Counted from the stretch's first letter, positions 45,073-54,257 are shown. The stretch: DNA of 64,000 bases from Pedobacter sp. SYSU D00535 (GCF_017355855.1 NZ_JAFEWD010000006.1:167657-231656); one strand, 5' to 3'. The notes: generated from the sequence alone by a model not told the origin. Translations and numbers: made by a program.

Positions 45073-45822
45073 TCAGTCCCTGCCTGAAGGCTGGCCTGCA
45101 ATGGTAGGGACTTCACCTGCTTCGATGTATTGTTTGAAGTTCCTGACGTCTTCGCGGATGATGTTTTCTACCAGGGGTGTAAAAAGCTTCGCCACTCCCG
45201 AACCCAGGCCGCCACCACCCATATTGTAGCTGAATACCACCTGTACTTCTGTCCCCCGGCCCCCCGGCGCATCTCTGAACTCTACCTTCCCGGCATTGTT
45301 AATAGTTGATCCCTCTACAGATGACCAACCGATAAACTCGTTTTCGCGCTCTTTTACAATTGCGGCGTTCCAGCTAAGGGCCGGCGTATTCTTCGAGAAC
45401 TTTGCTTTCCAATGAGAGTATTTCTCGTCTTTTTGTTCCACCGATTCCAGGTGCCGCATAAACAAGGGAAGATTCTCCAGTTTACGCCAGAACTGGTAGA
45501 CTTCTGCTCTTGGCTTGTTGACTGTAAAGTACTGCTTAATATTTACCGCTTCTGATTTTGCTCCATCTGTGCCGATTTGTTCGTACACCGGACAATGTCC
45601 GCTCACCCCTCTCGCAATTAAGGCAAAACCTCCTACTGCTTTCGAAATGGCTGTGACGGGATTTCGGCCTACGGAACGCAATCCGCTGTACAGCAGAAAT
45701 GCGCCGCCTGCCACGGAAAGAATCCTCTCGGTAGTTTTTACATTGATATAAGTGCTCTTTTTTGGCATACGGGTATGATCTTTACCCGTATTCTTGTACA
45801 TATCAGGATAAATTATTGCCAT
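45073..45822 (-). CDS. SRPBCC-family protein with N-terminal DUF2892-like membrane part
   Basis: About 250 residues. The N-terminal region has two hydrophobic segments (RILSVAGGAFLLYSGLRSV and AISKAVGGFALIARGVSG) and the CPVY sequence typical of DUF2892/YgaP-like tails. Residues ~90-235 form a polyketide-cyclase/SRPBCC helix-grip domain (INIKQYFTVNKPRAEVYQFW region, ENEFIGWSSVEGSTINNAG, EVQVVFSYNMGGGG). Such fusions bind hydrophobic ligands; no reaction is known. The start is uncertain: the frame opens at 45846, ATG 45822 (MAIIYPDMYKNTGKDHTRMP) is my choice, and MPKKSTYIN at 45768 is possible. It is upstream of the alcohol dehydrogenase on the same strand. Confidence 0.75.
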   Translation of the reverse strand: MAIIYPDMYKNTGKDHTRMPKKSTYINVKTTERILSVAGGAFLLYSGLRSVGRNPVTAISKAVGGFALIARGVSGHCPVYEQIGTDGAKSEAVNIKQYFTVNKPRAEVYQFWRKLENLPLFMRHLESVEQKDEKYSHWKAKFSKNTPALSWNAAIVKERENEFIGWSSVEGSTINNAGKVEFRDAPGGRGTEVQVVFSYNMGGGGLGSGVAKLFTPLVENIIREDVRNFKQYIEAGEVPTIAGQPSGRD

Positions 45823-45921
45823 GTTTTTCCAGGTTTTTAAAATCAAAACGCCTAAGAAGCTAAGGGGTTTGATTTTTAGAAAAGATTCTTTCTGCTATCA
45901 GTCTTTTAGTGCTTGAAAATT

Positions 45922-45929
45922 TACCTTTG
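45922..45929 (+). promoter_or_regulatory. -7 promoter box of the TonB-dependent receptor gene
   Basis: TACCTTTG on the plus strand matches TAnnTTTG. It lies inside the longest open frame (from 45909) and so favours the downstream GTG 45945 as the true start. Confidence 0.55.
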
Positions 45930-45944
45930 CAGAAATCGTTTACT

Positions 45945-47999
45945 GTGAAATTTTATTGGACAATCCTTCTATCGTCTCTCCTCCTTTCGATCACCGGCCA
46001 AGCGCAAGTAAAGCACGACAGCTCCTCTCTAAAGGAAGTTGTTATAAAAGCCTATTTCACAGATCAGCCCCTTTTAAGAGCTCCTTCCAGTATTAGTGTA
46101 GTTTCTTCCGCGACTTTAGCCAACCACGCTCCTGGCTCACTGGTGCCGGCACTTAATACAGTCCCGGGGCTGAGGATGGAAGAACGCTCTCCCGGAAGCT
46201 ACCGACTGTCGCTTCGGGGTAGTTTGCTTCGTTCACCCTTCGGCATCAGGAACGTAAAGACTTATCTTAATGATTTTCTCCTTACGGATGCTGGCGGAAA
46301 TACGTATTTGAATGTGTTGGATGCTGCCGCTGCCGCTCGCATTGAAGTGCTGAAAGGTCCCGAAGGCAGTGTTTTTGGCGCCAATTCAGGAGGAGTGATT
46401 GTGATCAATACAAATGCCGGGCGAATTGATTCAGGTTCCCTTTCGGCAAGCCTTATGGGCGGCTCCTACGGAATGTTTCGGGAAAGCCTTAGTTTGACCG
46501 CCGGTAATGAAAAGCTGAGTTGGAACGTGCATCAGGCTTTTCAAAGGGCCGAAGGCTATCGGGAAAATAGTGCCTTAAATCGCAAATATGTGCAAGTTGC
46601 ACCAGAATGGCATTATTCAGCAAAAGGGAGAGTAAGGGCGCTGGCCTTATTTTCCGACCTTAACTATCAAACTCCAGGTGGTCTAACACTGCAGCAGTAC
46701 GAACAAAATCCCGAACGGGCACGCCCCAGGGCTGGAAACTCTCCGGGAGCCATTGAACAACAAGCACAGATCTTTAATCAAACGCTCCTTGGCGGACTAT
46801 CACATCAATACAATTTCTCTGAAAACTTCCGTCACGTGATTGCGCTCACCACTTCCCGAACCGATTTTAAAAATCCCTTTATTACCAACTTTGAGGTACG
46901 CGACGAAGGAAGTGCAGGAGTAAGAAGCTATGTGGAGTATAAAAATACCAGGGCATCTCAATTAAGTATTCAGGTGGGAGGGGAGCTGCAAAGTTCTTAT
47001 ACCGGCATCAACAGGTTTGATAATAATGGGGGCGAGCGGGGATCAATGCAAAAAGCGGATGACCTGAAAGCTAGCCAGGGCTTCCTCTTTACGCACCTGT
47101 CGCTATCGCCCGTAAAAAACTTACTTCTGGAATCGGCACTCAGTGTTAACAAGTATCAGTACCGGTTTTCCAGTTCTTTTCCAGCGGTGTTAGCTGCGAC
47201 GGAAAGGCGCTTCGACCTGGAATGGATGCCACGTTTCGCCCTGTCTTACCTCGTCAACAGTGCTTTCGCTCTACGAGCATCCATAAGCCGGGGATATTCG
47301 GCTCCTACTTTGGAAGAAATCAATCCATCTCCAACAACCGTTAACACAGACTTACAGGCAGAGAAGGGCTGGAACCGGGAGCTCGGCTATCGCTTGTCGC
47401 TCTTCAACAATCGGCTTTACTGGGATGCGGTTGTCTTTTACTACAACTTGCAGGATGCTATCGTTCGTGGAGTGGAAGCTAATGATAACACCTTTTATCG
47501 GAATGCCGGCGGTACTAAGCAGCGGGGACTTGAGTCTGAACTGGTCTGGAGCCTCTTACCCTTTCGCCCCACGTCCTTTATTCAGGATGTCCAGCTTCGC
47601 AACAGCTATACGTATAGTCATTTTAAGTTTGACAACTACCAGCAGGGCACCGATGATTTTTCCCGCAACTGGTTAACAGGAGTTCCCAGGCATGTAATAG
47701 TGACTTCCGTCGAGCTTGGGCTGCCGTCGGCTATTAGCCTCTTTGCGCAACATAATTATACTTCGAAACTGCCTCTTAACGATGCGAATTCCGTTTACGC
47801 CGAGGCTTATCATCTCATCGATCTCAAAGCTAGCTATGGGAGAAATATCAGGAGAAGCAAGGTTGAATTTTTCCTTGGGATAAATAATTTGCTGAACCAG
47901 CGGTACAGTTTGGGTAATGATCTCAATGCTTTTGGCGGAAGATATTTTAATGCTGCGGCTCCACTGAACGTTTATGGCGGGCTAAGCTATCGCTATTAA
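45945..47999 (+). CDS. TonB-dependent outer-membrane receptor
   Basis: About 684 residues from GTG 45945 (signal peptide WTILLSSLLLSITGQAQ). The plug domain spans ~30-150: LKEVVIKAYFTDQPLLRAPS, then LRGSLLRSPFGIRNVKTYLN and the typical IEVLKGPEGSVFGANSGGVI (20 residues). A 22-strand-type barrel ends with LNVYGGLSYRY. The carboxypeptidase-like N-terminal domain and SusD partner typical of glycan systems are absent, so a metal-chelate, vitamin or other small-ligand substrate is more likely, but the ligand cannot be inferred. The longer GTG start at 45909 lies upstream of the promoter box. Monocistronic. Confidence 0.9.
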   Translation: MKFYWTILLSSLLLSITGQAQVKHDSSSLKEVVIKAYFTDQPLLRAPSSISVVSSATLANHAPGSLVPALNTVPGLRMEERSPGSYRLSLRGSLLRSPFGIRNVKTYLNDFLLTDAGGNTYLNVLDAAAAARIEVLKGPEGSVFGANSGGVIVINTNAGRIDSGSLSASLMGGSYGMFRESLSLTAGNEKLSWNVHQAFQRAEGYRENSALNRKYVQVAPEWHYSAKGRVRALALFSDLNYQTPGGLTLQQYEQNPERARPRAGNSPGAIEQQAQIFNQTLLGGLSHQYNFSENFRHVIALTTSRTDFKNPFITNFEVRDEGSAGVRSYVEYKNTRASQLSIQVGGELQSSYTGINRFDNNGGERGSMQKADDLKASQGFLFTHLSLSPVKNLLLESALSVNKYQYRFSSSFPAVLAATERRFDLEWMPRFALSYLVNSAFALRASISRGYSAPTLEEINPSPTTVNTDLQAEKGWNRELGYRLSLFNNRLYWDAVVFYYNLQDAIVRGVEANDNTFYRNAGGTKQRGLESELVWSLLPFRPTSFIQDVQLRNSYTYSHFKFDNYQQGTDDFSRNWLTGVPRHVIVTSVELGLPSAISLFAQHNYTSKLPLNDANSVYAEAYHLIDLKASYGRNIRRSKVEFFLGINNLLNQRYSLGNDLNAFGGRYFNAAAPLNVYGGLSYRY

Positions 48000-48028
48000 C
48001 AGAGCCGACTCGTTAAGAATTCCTTTCC

Positions 48029-48036
48029 TATCTTTG
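48029..48036 (+). promoter_or_regulatory. -7 promoter box of the GT39 operon
   Basis: TATCTTTG on the plus strand ends seven bases before ATG 48044, so transcription is expected to start at or next to the initiation codon (candidate leaderless mRNA). Confidence 0.55.
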
Positions 48037-48043
48037 CGGCTCT

Positions 48044-49642
48044 ATGCGGCAAATCGAAAACTTTATTGAGAGAAACCCGGGATACGCTTTCTGCTTCCTG
48101 TTACTGCTGGCTATCCCCTGTTTCTTTGTGAATCTCGGTCTCTTACCTTTATTCGCGGACGAGCCTACCCGGGCGAATGTCGCCCTCGAGATGATTCTTA
48201 GCGGCAATTATTCAGTTCCAACAATCGGGGGGGAGTACTACTACAACAAGCCACCGGTCTACAATTGGATTTTAGCCTTTTTTTATTTGTCGCTTGGCAG
48301 TTATTCCGAGTTTGTGACCCGCTTACCGGCCATCATCCCGATGTTCGGCTTCGCCATCACCATTTATATTGCTGTCAATCATTTCCTAAAGGATAGAAGG
48401 ATTGCGCTGGTCAGTGCGATTTTTTTTATGGTCAATGGCCGGATGTTGATCTACGACTCGATGCTCGGGCATATCGACATCTTCTACTCCTGGCTCACCT
48501 TCATTTCGTTCATGTGCACTTTCTACTTCTACGAAAGGCAACAGTGGTTTTGGCTTTTTCTAACGTCCTACCTCATTACGGCGGTCACCTTTCTAAGCAA
48601 GGGAATGCCCTCCATTGTCTTCCAGGGATTTACCATTCTTACCCTGTTAATTTATACGCGTAACTTCAAAAGGTTTTTCAGCTGGCAGCACATTTTGTCG
48701 GGCTTGATCTGTCTTACTATTATAGGGGCTTATTTCTATAACTATTCGAGGTTCAATCCCAATCTGGATGGCTATTTAAGTACGATTTGGGATCAAAGTA
48801 GCCAGCGGACAGCCGGAAGGGTAGGACTGGGTAAAAGCCTACTGCACGTTCTTTCATTTCCGTTCGAGCATCTGGGACATCTTTTCCCTGCCAGTCTGCT
48901 CGTTCTCTTTTGTCTGCATAAAGGCTTTATTCAGGGACTGAAACGGAATGCCTTTTTGAAGTACATCGCTTTGATCTTTCTCGCAAATATCTGGGTGTAC
49001 TGGCTTTCGCCTGAAACCAGACCGCGGTATCTCTTGATGTTATACCCCTTGTTGTTTATCATCTGGGCGCATGCCTATTATACTTATCGGGAATCGCTCC
49101 CCGTCATGAATAAAATCTTCAATGTGGTGCTGCTCGTACTGGGAATTTTAGTGACGCTTTCTGTACCTCTGGCCTTCTTATCGGACCTGCAGGGCTACGT
49201 AGCGTATTTGCCTTTAAAGATTGCGCTCGTCTTTTTCGGATGTGCCCTGTTCACCTGGTTCATCTGGCGTTTCAAACAGCATAAGTTAATTCCCTTTATC
49301 GCTTTTTTACTCATCGTACGTCTCGGCTTTAGTTGGTTTGTATTGCCTCACCGTGCTACCCATGATACGGGGAATTACTATAAGTCGGCGGCTATGGAAA
49401 TGGGAAAAATGAGTCAAAACGCCAGCTTTTATTTTTATCAGTACCATCCGGCAGTGTTGAATATTCCTTTTCATGATCGGCTGATTTTTTATATCGAACG
49501 GACACGCATGACGAAGGTAAAATTCACTGAAAGTGATGCTATGCCAGGTTATTATCTTACCTTTGACCGCGATTTGAAAAATCCTAAAGCAGTATTGCTG
49601 AAGACCTATGAAAGCAATCTGAAATTATTTAAAGTAGAATGA
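48044..49642 (+). CDS. ArnT-like glycosyltransferase (GT39/GT83 family)
   Basis: Polytopic membrane protein of 532 residues with a dozen or so hydrophobic segments. The first periplasmic loop LLPLFADEPTRANVALEM carries the conserved Asp-Glu typical of ArnT/PMT-type enzymes, followed by YYNKPPVYNW. Such enzymes move sugars from undecaprenyl-phosphate carriers to lipid A, proteins or other acceptors on the periplasmic side. The next gene, a polyprenyl-phosphate sugar synthase-like GT2, overlaps by four bases and would supply the donor. The acceptor is unknown. Confidence 0.85.
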   Translation: MRQIENFIERNPGYAFCFLLLLAIPCFFVNLGLLPLFADEPTRANVALEMILSGNYSVPTIGGEYYYNKPPVYNWILAFFYLSLGSYSEFVTRLPAIIPMFGFAITIYIAVNHFLKDRRIALVSAIFFMVNGRMLIYDSMLGHIDIFYSWLTFISFMCTFYFYERQQWFWLFLTSYLITAVTFLSKGMPSIVFQGFTILTLLIYTRNFKRFFSWQHILSGLICLTIIGAYFYNYSRFNPNLDGYLSTIWDQSSQRTAGRVGLGKSLLHVLSFPFEHLGHLFPASLLVLFCLHKGFIQGLKRNAFLKYIALIFLANIWVYWLSPETRPRYLLMLYPLLFIIWAHAYYTYRESLPVMNKIFNVVLLVLGILVTLSVPLAFLSDLQGYVAYLPLKIALVFFGCALFTWFIWRFKQHKLIPFIAFLLIVRLGFSWFVLPHRATHDTGNYYKSAAMEMGKMSQNASFYFYQYHPAVLNIPFHDRLIFYIERTRMTKVKFTESDAMPGYYLTFDRDLKNPKAVLLKTYESNLKLFKVE

Positions 49643-50598
49643 GGGAACTTTCAGTAGTTATTACAGTCCTAAACGAGCGGGAGAACATTGCTCCGATGAT
49701 TGAAGCTTTGGGGAAAGCTTTGCTAAATATTGATTACGAAGTGATTTTTGTGGATGACGGTTCTTCTGACGGTACGCAAAAGGAAATACGTAAACACGCA
49801 ACCGATAGGATAGTACTGGTTGAGTTAAGGAAAAACTACGGTCAGAGTACGGCAATGACCGCTGGTATTGATCATGCAAGTGGTAAATATGTGGCCCTGC
49901 TCGACGGCGATCTGCAGAACGATCCTTCTGACATTCCCTTCATGCTTCAAAAACTGAAAGATGAGGATTGGGATGTGGTGGCCGGCAATCGTAAAAATCG
50001 CCAGGACGGGATGTTCCTGCGGAAAATTCCTTCTAAAATTGCCAATGCAATTATCCGGCGCATGACCGGTGTATACATCAAAGATTATGGCTGTACGCTG
50101 AAAGTTTTCAAAAAAGAGATTGCGGAGGATTTGGGTATTTACGGAGAACTTCACCGTTTTATTCCCGTGCTTGCCAAGTTACAAGGCGCTAATATCACTC
50201 AGGTAGATGTAAAACATCATGCCCGGATGTTCGGTAAATCCAAATATGGATTAAACCGTACCTTCAAAGTAATGGCCGACCTGATCACGATGGTGTTCTT
50301 CCGGAAGTACATTCAAAAACCAATGCACCTTTTCGGAACACTAGGTTTTATCTCATTGGCAATCGGCATACTGATCAACTTTTACTTACTGGTTCTGAAA
50401 GTACTTGGACAGGATATCTGGGGGAAACCGCTTTTGATTTTGGGACTTATTTTGTTACTTGGAGGAATACAACTAATCACCATCGGGATTTTAGCAGAAA
50501 TAAGCATTCGGACCTACTTCGAGGGAACCAACCGTAAAACGTATCAGGTTAGAAGAATTTTTAATGGACAGGAAGAAAAAACTCTGGAACACTATTAA
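49639..50598 (+). CDS. GT2 polyprenyl-phosphate glycosyltransferase (DPM1/ArnC-like)
   Basis: 319 residues. The N-terminal GT-A domain has VVITVLNERENIAPMIEAL at the start, VDDGSSDGTQKEIRKHA near 35-50 and the metal-binding ALLDGDLQNDPSDIP near 88. Two C-terminal membrane segments (LFGTLGFISLAIGILINFYL and LLILGLILLLGGIQLITIGI) give the ArnC/GtrB-like topology. It would transfer a sugar from a nucleotide donor to undecaprenyl phosphate on the inner leaflet. Overlaps the GT39 stop by four bases and the flippase-like gene by 35 bases, so all three are surely coexpressed. Confidence 0.88.
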   Translation: MRELSVVITVLNERENIAPMIEALGKALLNIDYEVIFVDDGSSDGTQKEIRKHATDRIVLVELRKNYGQSTAMTAGIDHASGKYVALLDGDLQNDPSDIPFMLQKLKDEDWDVVAGNRKNRQDGMFLRKIPSKIANAIIRRMTGVYIKDYGCTLKVFKKEIAEDLGIYGELHRFIPVLAKLQGANITQVDVKHHARMFGKSKYGLNRTFKVMADLITMVFFRKYIQKPMHLFGTLGFISLAIGILINFYLLVLKVLGQDIWGKPLLILGLILLLGGIQLITIGILAEISIRTYFEGTNRKTYQVRRIFNGQEEKTLEHY

Positions 50599-51499
50599 AA
50601 CCCCTCTTAAAATCGGGGTCACCTGCGCTCTTATTTATTACGTGTTCCAGAAAATCGATGTAAGGGATCTGAAAAGACTCTACCTTACCAGTAACCTGTT
50701 TTTCATTTTCCTGGCGCTGCTTTCCTTCTTATCTTCCCAGTTCATCTCGTCCTGGCGCTTGTTAAGTTTCTTAAAGTCGATCGGCATCAACGTCAGCTTT
50801 TGGTACAACTTCAGACTGTACATGCTGGGTATGTTCTATAACATCTATGGAGGAATAGGAGGCGATGGGTACAAAATTTACCTTCTTCGGAAGCGCTTCC
50901 AACAACCTACCAAGCGCATTTTCTTCGCACTTTTGCTCGACAGGGTAAGCGGCCTATGGGCCCTCGGTTTTATATCCGTTATTCTGATCCTTCTAATCCC
51001 ACGACTGAATATTCCGATCCCGCTGGTGTTATTTGTGCTTCTGGCAGGTACAGCGGCCTACTATTTTGTGCTGCAAAAGTTCTTCAGCATCTATAATAAC
51101 AACTTTTTAAAAGCACATGCCAAAGCAGTAGCAGTTCAGTCATTACAGCTGTTAAGCGTTATTTTTATACTGCTTTCGCAGGATTTCACGGGCAAGTTCT
51201 CTCCGTACCTGTTTAGTTTTTTGGTCTCTTCAGTAGCGGCAATTATCCCGATAGGGGCCTTCGGTTTTGGAACGAGAGAATATGTGATGACACACGCTTC
51301 CAGCGTTTTTGAGATGCGGCAAGCTTTGGCTGTTTATGTCACGCTCACCTTTTCTTTTATCTCCACCTTCATTTCTCTCTCAGGCGTATACTTTGTGTAC
51401 CAATCCAAAGAGTTTGAACCGGCGCCAACCGAAGAAGAAGCAGAGCAATTTGAGGAAGAGGCGGATAAGGCTATAGAAGAACAGTCTCCTTCTCCTTAA
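50564..51499 (+). CDS. Lysylphosphatidylglycerol synthase TM-region / flippase-like membrane protein
   Basis: 311 residues, about seven or eight membrane segments, with the family signature MLGMFYNIYGGIGGDGYKIY near 85 (the G-G-GD-K pattern) and IPIGAFGFGTREYVMTHASS (20 residues) near 225. Family members sit beside glycosyltransferases and are thought to translocate lipid-linked substrates; no synthase domain is present. The acidic tail (APTEEEAEQFEEEADKAIEE) overlaps the 3' end of the opposing epimerase gene by 29 bases. Third gene of the GT39-GT2 operon; a candidate flippase for the lipid-linked sugar. Confidence 0.82.
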   Translation: MDRKKKLWNTIKTPLKIGVTCALIYYVFQKIDVRDLKRLYLTSNLFFIFLALLSFLSSQFISSWRLLSFLKSIGINVSFWYNFRLYMLGMFYNIYGGIGGDGYKIYLLRKRFQQPTKRIFFALLLDRVSGLWALGFISVILILLIPRLNIPIPLVLFVLLAGTAAYYFVLQKFFSIYNNNFLKAHAKAVAVQSLQLLSVIFILLSQDFTGKFSPYLFSFLVSSVAAIIPIGAFGFGTREYVMTHASSVFEMRQALAVYVTLTFSFISTFISLSGVYFVYQSKEFEPAPTEEEAEQFEEEADKAIEEQSPSP

Positions 51500-52424
51500 A
51501 CCACTGATAAAAAGCGTCCAGTCCTTCCATCAATTCTGTGGATGGGTTATATCCCAAAAGTCTTTGCGCTTTCGAAATATTGGCATAAGTGCGGGGAACG
51601 TCCCCCGGCTGCTCATGTTGGCGGTCAATGATAGCCGACTTGTTACAGGTCTGCTCTATTGCACTAATCAGCTCCGCCAGCGTCACCGTTTTGTGATTTC
51701 CCAGATTAATGATTTCGAAATTCGTTTCTTCGTATTCTACAGCTGCTAAAATTCCTTTTACGGTATCCTGCACAAAGGTATAGTCACGACTAGTAGAGCC
51801 ATCGCCATAAACAGGGATCGCTTCATTGCGGAGTATGGACTTGAAGAATTTATGGATCGCGAGGTCGGGCCGTTGTCCGGGACCGTAAACAGTAAAAAAG
51901 CGTAGTGCTAAAAAACGAATCCCGTAAAGGTGGCTGTACACATGTCCCAGCATTTCCCCCGACAGCTTGGTGGATGCATAGGGACTAATGGGAAGCAGTT
52001 TTTCCTCTTCATGCCAGGGCACGTTTTCGTTTACTCCGTACACACTGCTCGAAGACGCGAAAACAAACTGCTTGATCCCTCTTGTTCTGGCAAACTCCAG
52101 CAAGTTCTGTGTTCCGCTTACGTTTACGTCCTGGTATAAAATGGGATTTTTGATACTTGGTCTGACGCCCGCTTTTGCCGCCAGATGGATGATCACGTCT
52201 ACGCCCTCGGCTTTTTCAAGGTCGGCCATTTGCCGGATGTCTCCCTCTATCAGTGCAAATTCTGCCCGCCCCCTAAATTCGGATAAGTTTGACTCCTTTT
52301 GTTGCCTCGGGTAAAAAGTGTCGAAATTATCGATGACAGTTACTTTGTAATCTTTTGCCAAAAGGGCCTTAACTAAATTGCTGCCGATAAATCCCGCGCC
52401 TCCTGTAACCAGAACGTGTTTCAT
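51471..52424 (-). CDS. NAD-dependent sugar epimerase (UDP-glucuronate/GalE-like SDR)
   Basis: Extended SDR of 317 residues: VLVTGGAGFIGSNLVKALL loop at 4-22, ASSSSVYGVN near 125, catalytic YASTKLSGEM (Tyr-x3-Lys) near 150, RFFTVYGPGQRPDLAI near 178. This closely follows nucleotide-sugar 4-epimerases of the UDP-glucuronate type. It converges with the GT operon (29-base overlap of 3' ends), so it may supply its sugar but is expressed separately. The exact nucleotide sugar is not determinable from motifs. Confidence 0.88.
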   Translation of the reverse strand: MKHVLVTGGAGFIGSNLVKALLAKDYKVTVIDNFDTFYPRQQKESNLSEFRGRAEFALIEGDIRQMADLEKAEGVDVIIHLAAKAGVRPSIKNPILYQDVNVSGTQNLLEFARTRGIKQFVFASSSSVYGVNENVPWHEEEKLLPISPYASTKLSGEMLGHVYSHLYGIRFLALRFFTVYGPGQRPDLAIHKFFKSILRNEAIPVYGDGSTSRDYTFVQDTVKGILAAVEYEETNFEIINLGNHKTVTLAELISAIEQTCNKSAIIDRQHEQPGDVPRTYANISKAQRLLGYNPSTELMEGLDAFYQWFKEKETVLL

Positions 52425-52586
52425 TGAAAATTGAATAAGGGCGTAAAATTACAGTTTTAATTTTTGATCCATCAGGCTCAAGTTCACCAAACCGTAAAAT
52501 ATGGCGTAAACTTTGATCTTTTAAATGTAGTAGGTAAATCGCGTCAGGTATTAATTTTTTAATTTGCGCTCCCTAAAGTTCCAAAT

Positions 52587-53288
52587 ATGAAGATTATAAT
52601 AACGGGTGCAAGCAGCGGTGTTGGTTTTGAAGCGGTGCTTGATTTGATATTAAGCAACAAACATGAAGTTATCGCTCTTGCTCGATCTGAAGATAAGTTA
52701 AGAAAACTCTATGAGATTGCAACGGGTCTAAACCCTGAATGTAAGTTGTACCCCGCAAAATTTGATATCGTTCACGATGATTATTCTTCCCTTGTATCTT
52801 TTGTCAAGGATCGGATTGGGGGAGTAGATGTGTTAATCAACAATGCGGGAGCACTCATCAACAAACCCTTTGCAGAGACATCGCAACTAGACTTTGCAGA
52901 AATGCTGCAAAGTAATTTGCTGGGACATGTAAAAATGATTCAGCATATGTTGCCATTACTGAATGAAGGAGCTCATGTCGTTAATATAGGAAGTATGGGT
53001 GGCTTCAATGGGAGTGCAAAATTTGCAGGCCTGGCGGCGTATTCCGCTAGTAAAGCAGCTTTGCATACCTTGACGGAATGCCTGGCACAGGAATACGCTT
53101 CAGAAAATATAAAATTTAACTGCCTGGCCCTGGGCTCGGCACAGACCGAGATGCTGGAACAGGCCTTCCCGGGATATCAGTCTCCCGTTATGGCGTTTGA
53201 AATGGGAAAATATATTGCCGACTTTGCGTTAACCGGCCATAAGTTTTTCAATGGTAAAGTGCTTCCCGTGGCCGTCACAACTCCTTAA
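52587..53288 (+). CDS. Short-chain dehydrogenase/reductase
   Basis: Classical SDR of 233 residues. Cofactor motif TGASSGVGFEAV lies at 5-16, NNAGALINKP near 88-97, catalytic Ser in NIGSMGGFNGS near 135 and YSASKAAL (Tyr-x3-Lys) near 152. Substrate unknown. The stop is two bases before a lipoprotein gene on the same strand, so the two are probably cotranscribed. Confidence 0.88.
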   Translation: MKIIITGASSGVGFEAVLDLILSNKHEVIALARSEDKLRKLYEIATGLNPECKLYPAKFDIVHDDYSSLVSFVKDRIGGVDVLINNAGALINKPFAETSQLDFAEMLQSNLLGHVKMIQHMLPLLNEGAHVVNIGSMGGFNGSAKFAGLAAYSASKAALHTLTECLAQEYASENIKFNCLALGSAQTEMLEQAFPGYQSPVMAFEMGKYIADFALTGHKFFNGKVLPVAVTTP

Positions 53289-53290
53289 TT

Positions 53291-53785
53291 ATGGAAAGAC
53301 AATCGATTTTCGTACTCGTTCTTGCGCTCTTGTTTGCGGCTTGCCAGGGTGATAACAAAAACACCGGTGCAAGCAGGGAAACAGAAGCTCAGCCCAGCAA
53401 AACGGAGGAGCAAACAGCGCCTTTGGCTTCGCCTCCCTGGACGGCGGAGTTCAATGAACAAAAGCAGGAACTTGAGCTACGGCAGCATTATCCGGATAGG
53501 GAGGATATTCCTGTAGAAGACATTGTGTCCTCTTTAAATAAAAAGTACCCTCAAATTCCCTTGCAGATGCTGGGAATGCACGGGGATACGCTGGCTGTTA
53601 CGATCACAGATGCAACGGCTTTATCTCGCGAGATGGGCTCAGCAGGGGCAGAAGCTTACCTGGCAGAAGCAACTTTTTCGTTAACGGAGGCGAGAGGTGT
53701 CAAGGCAGTAGCATTTAAATTTGAGGAAGGCGATCATGCTATGCCTGGCGTATACACCCGGGAAAGCTTCCAAGATTTTAATTAA
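53291..53785 (+). CDS. Lipoprotein, possible GerMN-like domain
   Basis: 164 residues: lipoprotein signal VLVLALLFAACQGD (lipobox Cys near 18), a disordered Thr/Glu/Gln-rich spacer to ~50, then a compact alpha/beta domain with GDTLAVTITDATALSREMGS (20 residues) and EATFSLTEARGVKAVAFKFE (20 residues). The last part resembles the GerMN fold (GxxLxVdf ... TLtel.gV..V.f), a resemblance noted by eye only. Probably a periplasm- or outer-membrane-anchored protein cotranscribed with the upstream SDR. Confidence 0.7.
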   Translation: MERQSIFVLVLALLFAACQGDNKNTGASRETEAQPSKTEEQTAPLASPPWTAEFNEQKQELELRQHYPDREDIPVEDIVSSLNKKYPQIPLQMLGMHGDTLAVTITDATALSREMGSAGAEAYLAEATFSLTEARGVKAVAFKFEEGDHAMPGVYTRESFQDFN

Positions 53786-53835
53786 TCTGTTACCTATCCT
53801 TTGCTTAGAACGTCATTATTAGAAACCGAACAATC

Positions 53836-54231
53836 ATGAAGAAAATTTTTGCACTGCTGCTACCATTAATGGTGTTGCTGGCTTCTTGTCAGAAGAATCA
53901 ATACATCATACCAAATAGAACTATAATCGTCGACTTGGGACCTAACCGCTGGATAGCCTCGAATGGAGGAAGGAATTATACAGCCGAGATCGACATGCCT
54001 GAAATTACTGATGATTTTAATGAAAGAGGAGGAGTCCTCGCGTACGTTTCATTTGGCGACCGCACCTATGAGCAATTACCTCAGGTGTATAATGGGGTGT
54101 CCTATAGCTACGTAACCAGACCCGGCCAACTAGTGATAGAATTGCAGAGTTCCGACGGTACAACTGTAATTAATCGACCGGGAGGAGAAGTGACGGTAAA
54201 AATAGTCCTGGTAGAATCTGAATACGAATAA
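53836..54231 (+). CDS. Hypothetical lipoprotein, 131 aa
   Basis: Signal and lipobox LLPLMVLLASC (Cys near 18), then a small beta-rich domain of about 110 residues (IIPNRTIIVDLGPNRW, GGVLAYVSFGDRTYEQLP, RPGGEVTVKIVLVESEYE). No family recognised. A repeated Bacteroidota pattern of small lipoproteins of this size exists, but no function is known to me. It is followed directly by a terminator and is the last gene before the AT-richer accessory region. Confidence 0.65.
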   Translation: MKKIFALLLPLMVLLASCQKNQYIIPNRTIIVDLGPNRWIASNGGRNYTAEIDMPEITDDFNERGGVLAYVSFGDRTYEQLPQVYNGVSYSYVTRPGQLVIELQSSDGTTVINRPGGEVTVKIVLVESEYE

Positions 54232-54257
54232 AAAAGGCGCCTTGGAGCGCTTTTTTT
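54230..54257 (+). terminator. Intrinsic terminator after the 131-aa lipoprotein gene
   Basis: AAAAAGGCGC, CTTGGA, GCGCTTTTTT: short GC stem with A and T flanks, starting at the stop codon. Confidence 0.8.
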
